From: DATBAK01 sp036787815
Lineage (GTDB): Bacteria; Actinomycetota; Acidimicrobiia; IMCC26256; PALSA-610
Length of the DNA stretch: 5,817 nucleotides
NCBI GenBank assembly: GCA_036787815.1
Contig: DAIQOP010000254.1
Coordinates: 1-5,817 of the forward strand
Reading direction: 5' to 3'
Part shown: one piece after another, positions 5,451 to 5,817 of the stretch
Position numbering within the stretch: the stretch's first letter is position 1
How the letters are laid out: each line of letters starts with the position of its first letter
Notes under the pieces: generated by a model
What the model saw: only the letters and a program-made list of their open reading frames with translations
Database searches by the model: none
What the model was told of the DNA's origin: nothing
Position numbers and translations under genes: made by a program

Positions 5451-5817
5451 TCAGGCCGGCACCGACCCGACGGCAACCGGCGTCTGCGCAGACTGCACCA
5501 CGCCGGGGGCATCTTCGACCGTGATCGCGAAGGCCGTGGGCCGGCCCGCGACGCGGAACGCGGCCGCCTGCGGGTCGGGCCCGAGCACGCCCGCGGAGAT
5601 GGCCTGCTGCCCGCCACCGTGCGGCACGAGCGCCCACAGCTGATACGTCTTGCCTGCGGGCAACGCGGCGAGGGGGTCGGCGAGGGCTCGTTCGTCGCGG
5701 TCGACGATCGCGCGCGCGAGGCCGGCGTCGTCGAGGAGTTGGTGTGTGTCGATGTTCACAGAATCCCACGCCCCCGGCCCGGTGGCTGCACGCGGTGCTC
5801 GGGCGACGTACGGCTCC
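5451..5817 (-). CDS. RskA-like anti-sigma factor, C-terminal domain, 5' end beyond window
   Basis: The frame is open from the window edge to TGA at 5453-5451, giving 121 visible residues. A GTG at 5759 could start a 102-residue protein, but the domain seems to continue upstream of it, so I treat the gene as cut by the edge. The visible part matches the extracytoplasmic domain of anti-sigma-K factors: PLAALPAGKTYQLWALV, then AISAGVLGPDP, AAFRVAG, FAITVEDAPGVV and a QTPVAVG end. In this family a cytoplasmic zinc-binding anti-sigma domain and one membrane helix precede it; cleavage after an external signal frees an ECF sigma factor usually encoded next door. None of those parts is in the window, and no membrane helix is visible. 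The stop lies within the open hemW frame, so the two genes adjoin or overlap and may be co-transcribed. A secreted or stand-alone domain cannot be excluded. Confidence 0.82.
   Translation of the reverse strand, partial: EPYVARAPRAATGPGAWDSVNIDTHQLLDDAGLARAIVDRDERALADPLAALPAGKTYQLWALVPHGGGQQAISAGVLGPDPQAAAFRVAGRPTAFAITVEDAPGVVQSAQTPVAVGSVPA

Noticed and set aside
1..5817. Mobile element, CRISPR array, tRNA or rRNA
   Set aside because: No transposase, integrase, repeat array, terminal repeats or RNA gene was recognised. Gene order and composition look uniformly chromosomal.

Overview
The window is a stretch of high-GC, probably chromosomal DNA from an actinobacterium. All seven genes lie on the minus strand, so transcription runs from high to low coordinates. 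The cluster order hemW - hrcA - dnaJ - rsmE - (bldD) - phoH matches, from memory, the mycobacterial and wider actinobacterial arrangement, where ybeY and era usually follow phoH. A BldD-family regulator and an RskA-type anti-sigma factor also point to Actinomycetota. The style of the RskA C-terminus suggests a deep lineage such as Acidimicrobiia, but that is a weak inference.

Layout, in the direction of transcription. At 5817-5451 is the C-terminal end of an RskA-like anti-sigma factor, cut by the window edge. It runs into hemW (about 5400-4246), a radical-SAM-type heme chaperone. A perfect CIRCE heat-shock operator (4238-4266) lies across the last codons and stop codon of hemW. It marks the promoter of the stress operon hrcA (4191-3148) - dnaJ (3135-2026) - rsmE (2018-1248), whose genes are 12 and 7 bases apart. 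After 123 non-coding bases, which hold a good promoter with a BldD-box-like site in its spacer, comes bldD (1124-630). A 7-bp perfect hairpin (598-615) separates bldD from phoH, which starts near 577 and runs off the window at base 1.

How the genes work together. HrcA is predicted to repress its own operon through CIRCE, so the DnaJ co-chaperone, and RsmE by read-through, rise on heat shock. BldD appears to be independently transcribed and probably autoregulated, and it keeps the full cyclic-di-GMP-binding residue signature. RsmE (16S rRNA methylation) and PhoH (RNA-associated ATPase, normally beside YbeY) give the downstream part a ribosome/RNA maintenance theme.

I see no mobile elements, CRISPR arrays, RNA genes or foreign-looking islands. 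This is a conserved housekeeping and stress region. The points of interest are regulatory (CIRCE inside a coding end, the BldD operator in its own promoter, the c-di-GMP signature), not a new system.
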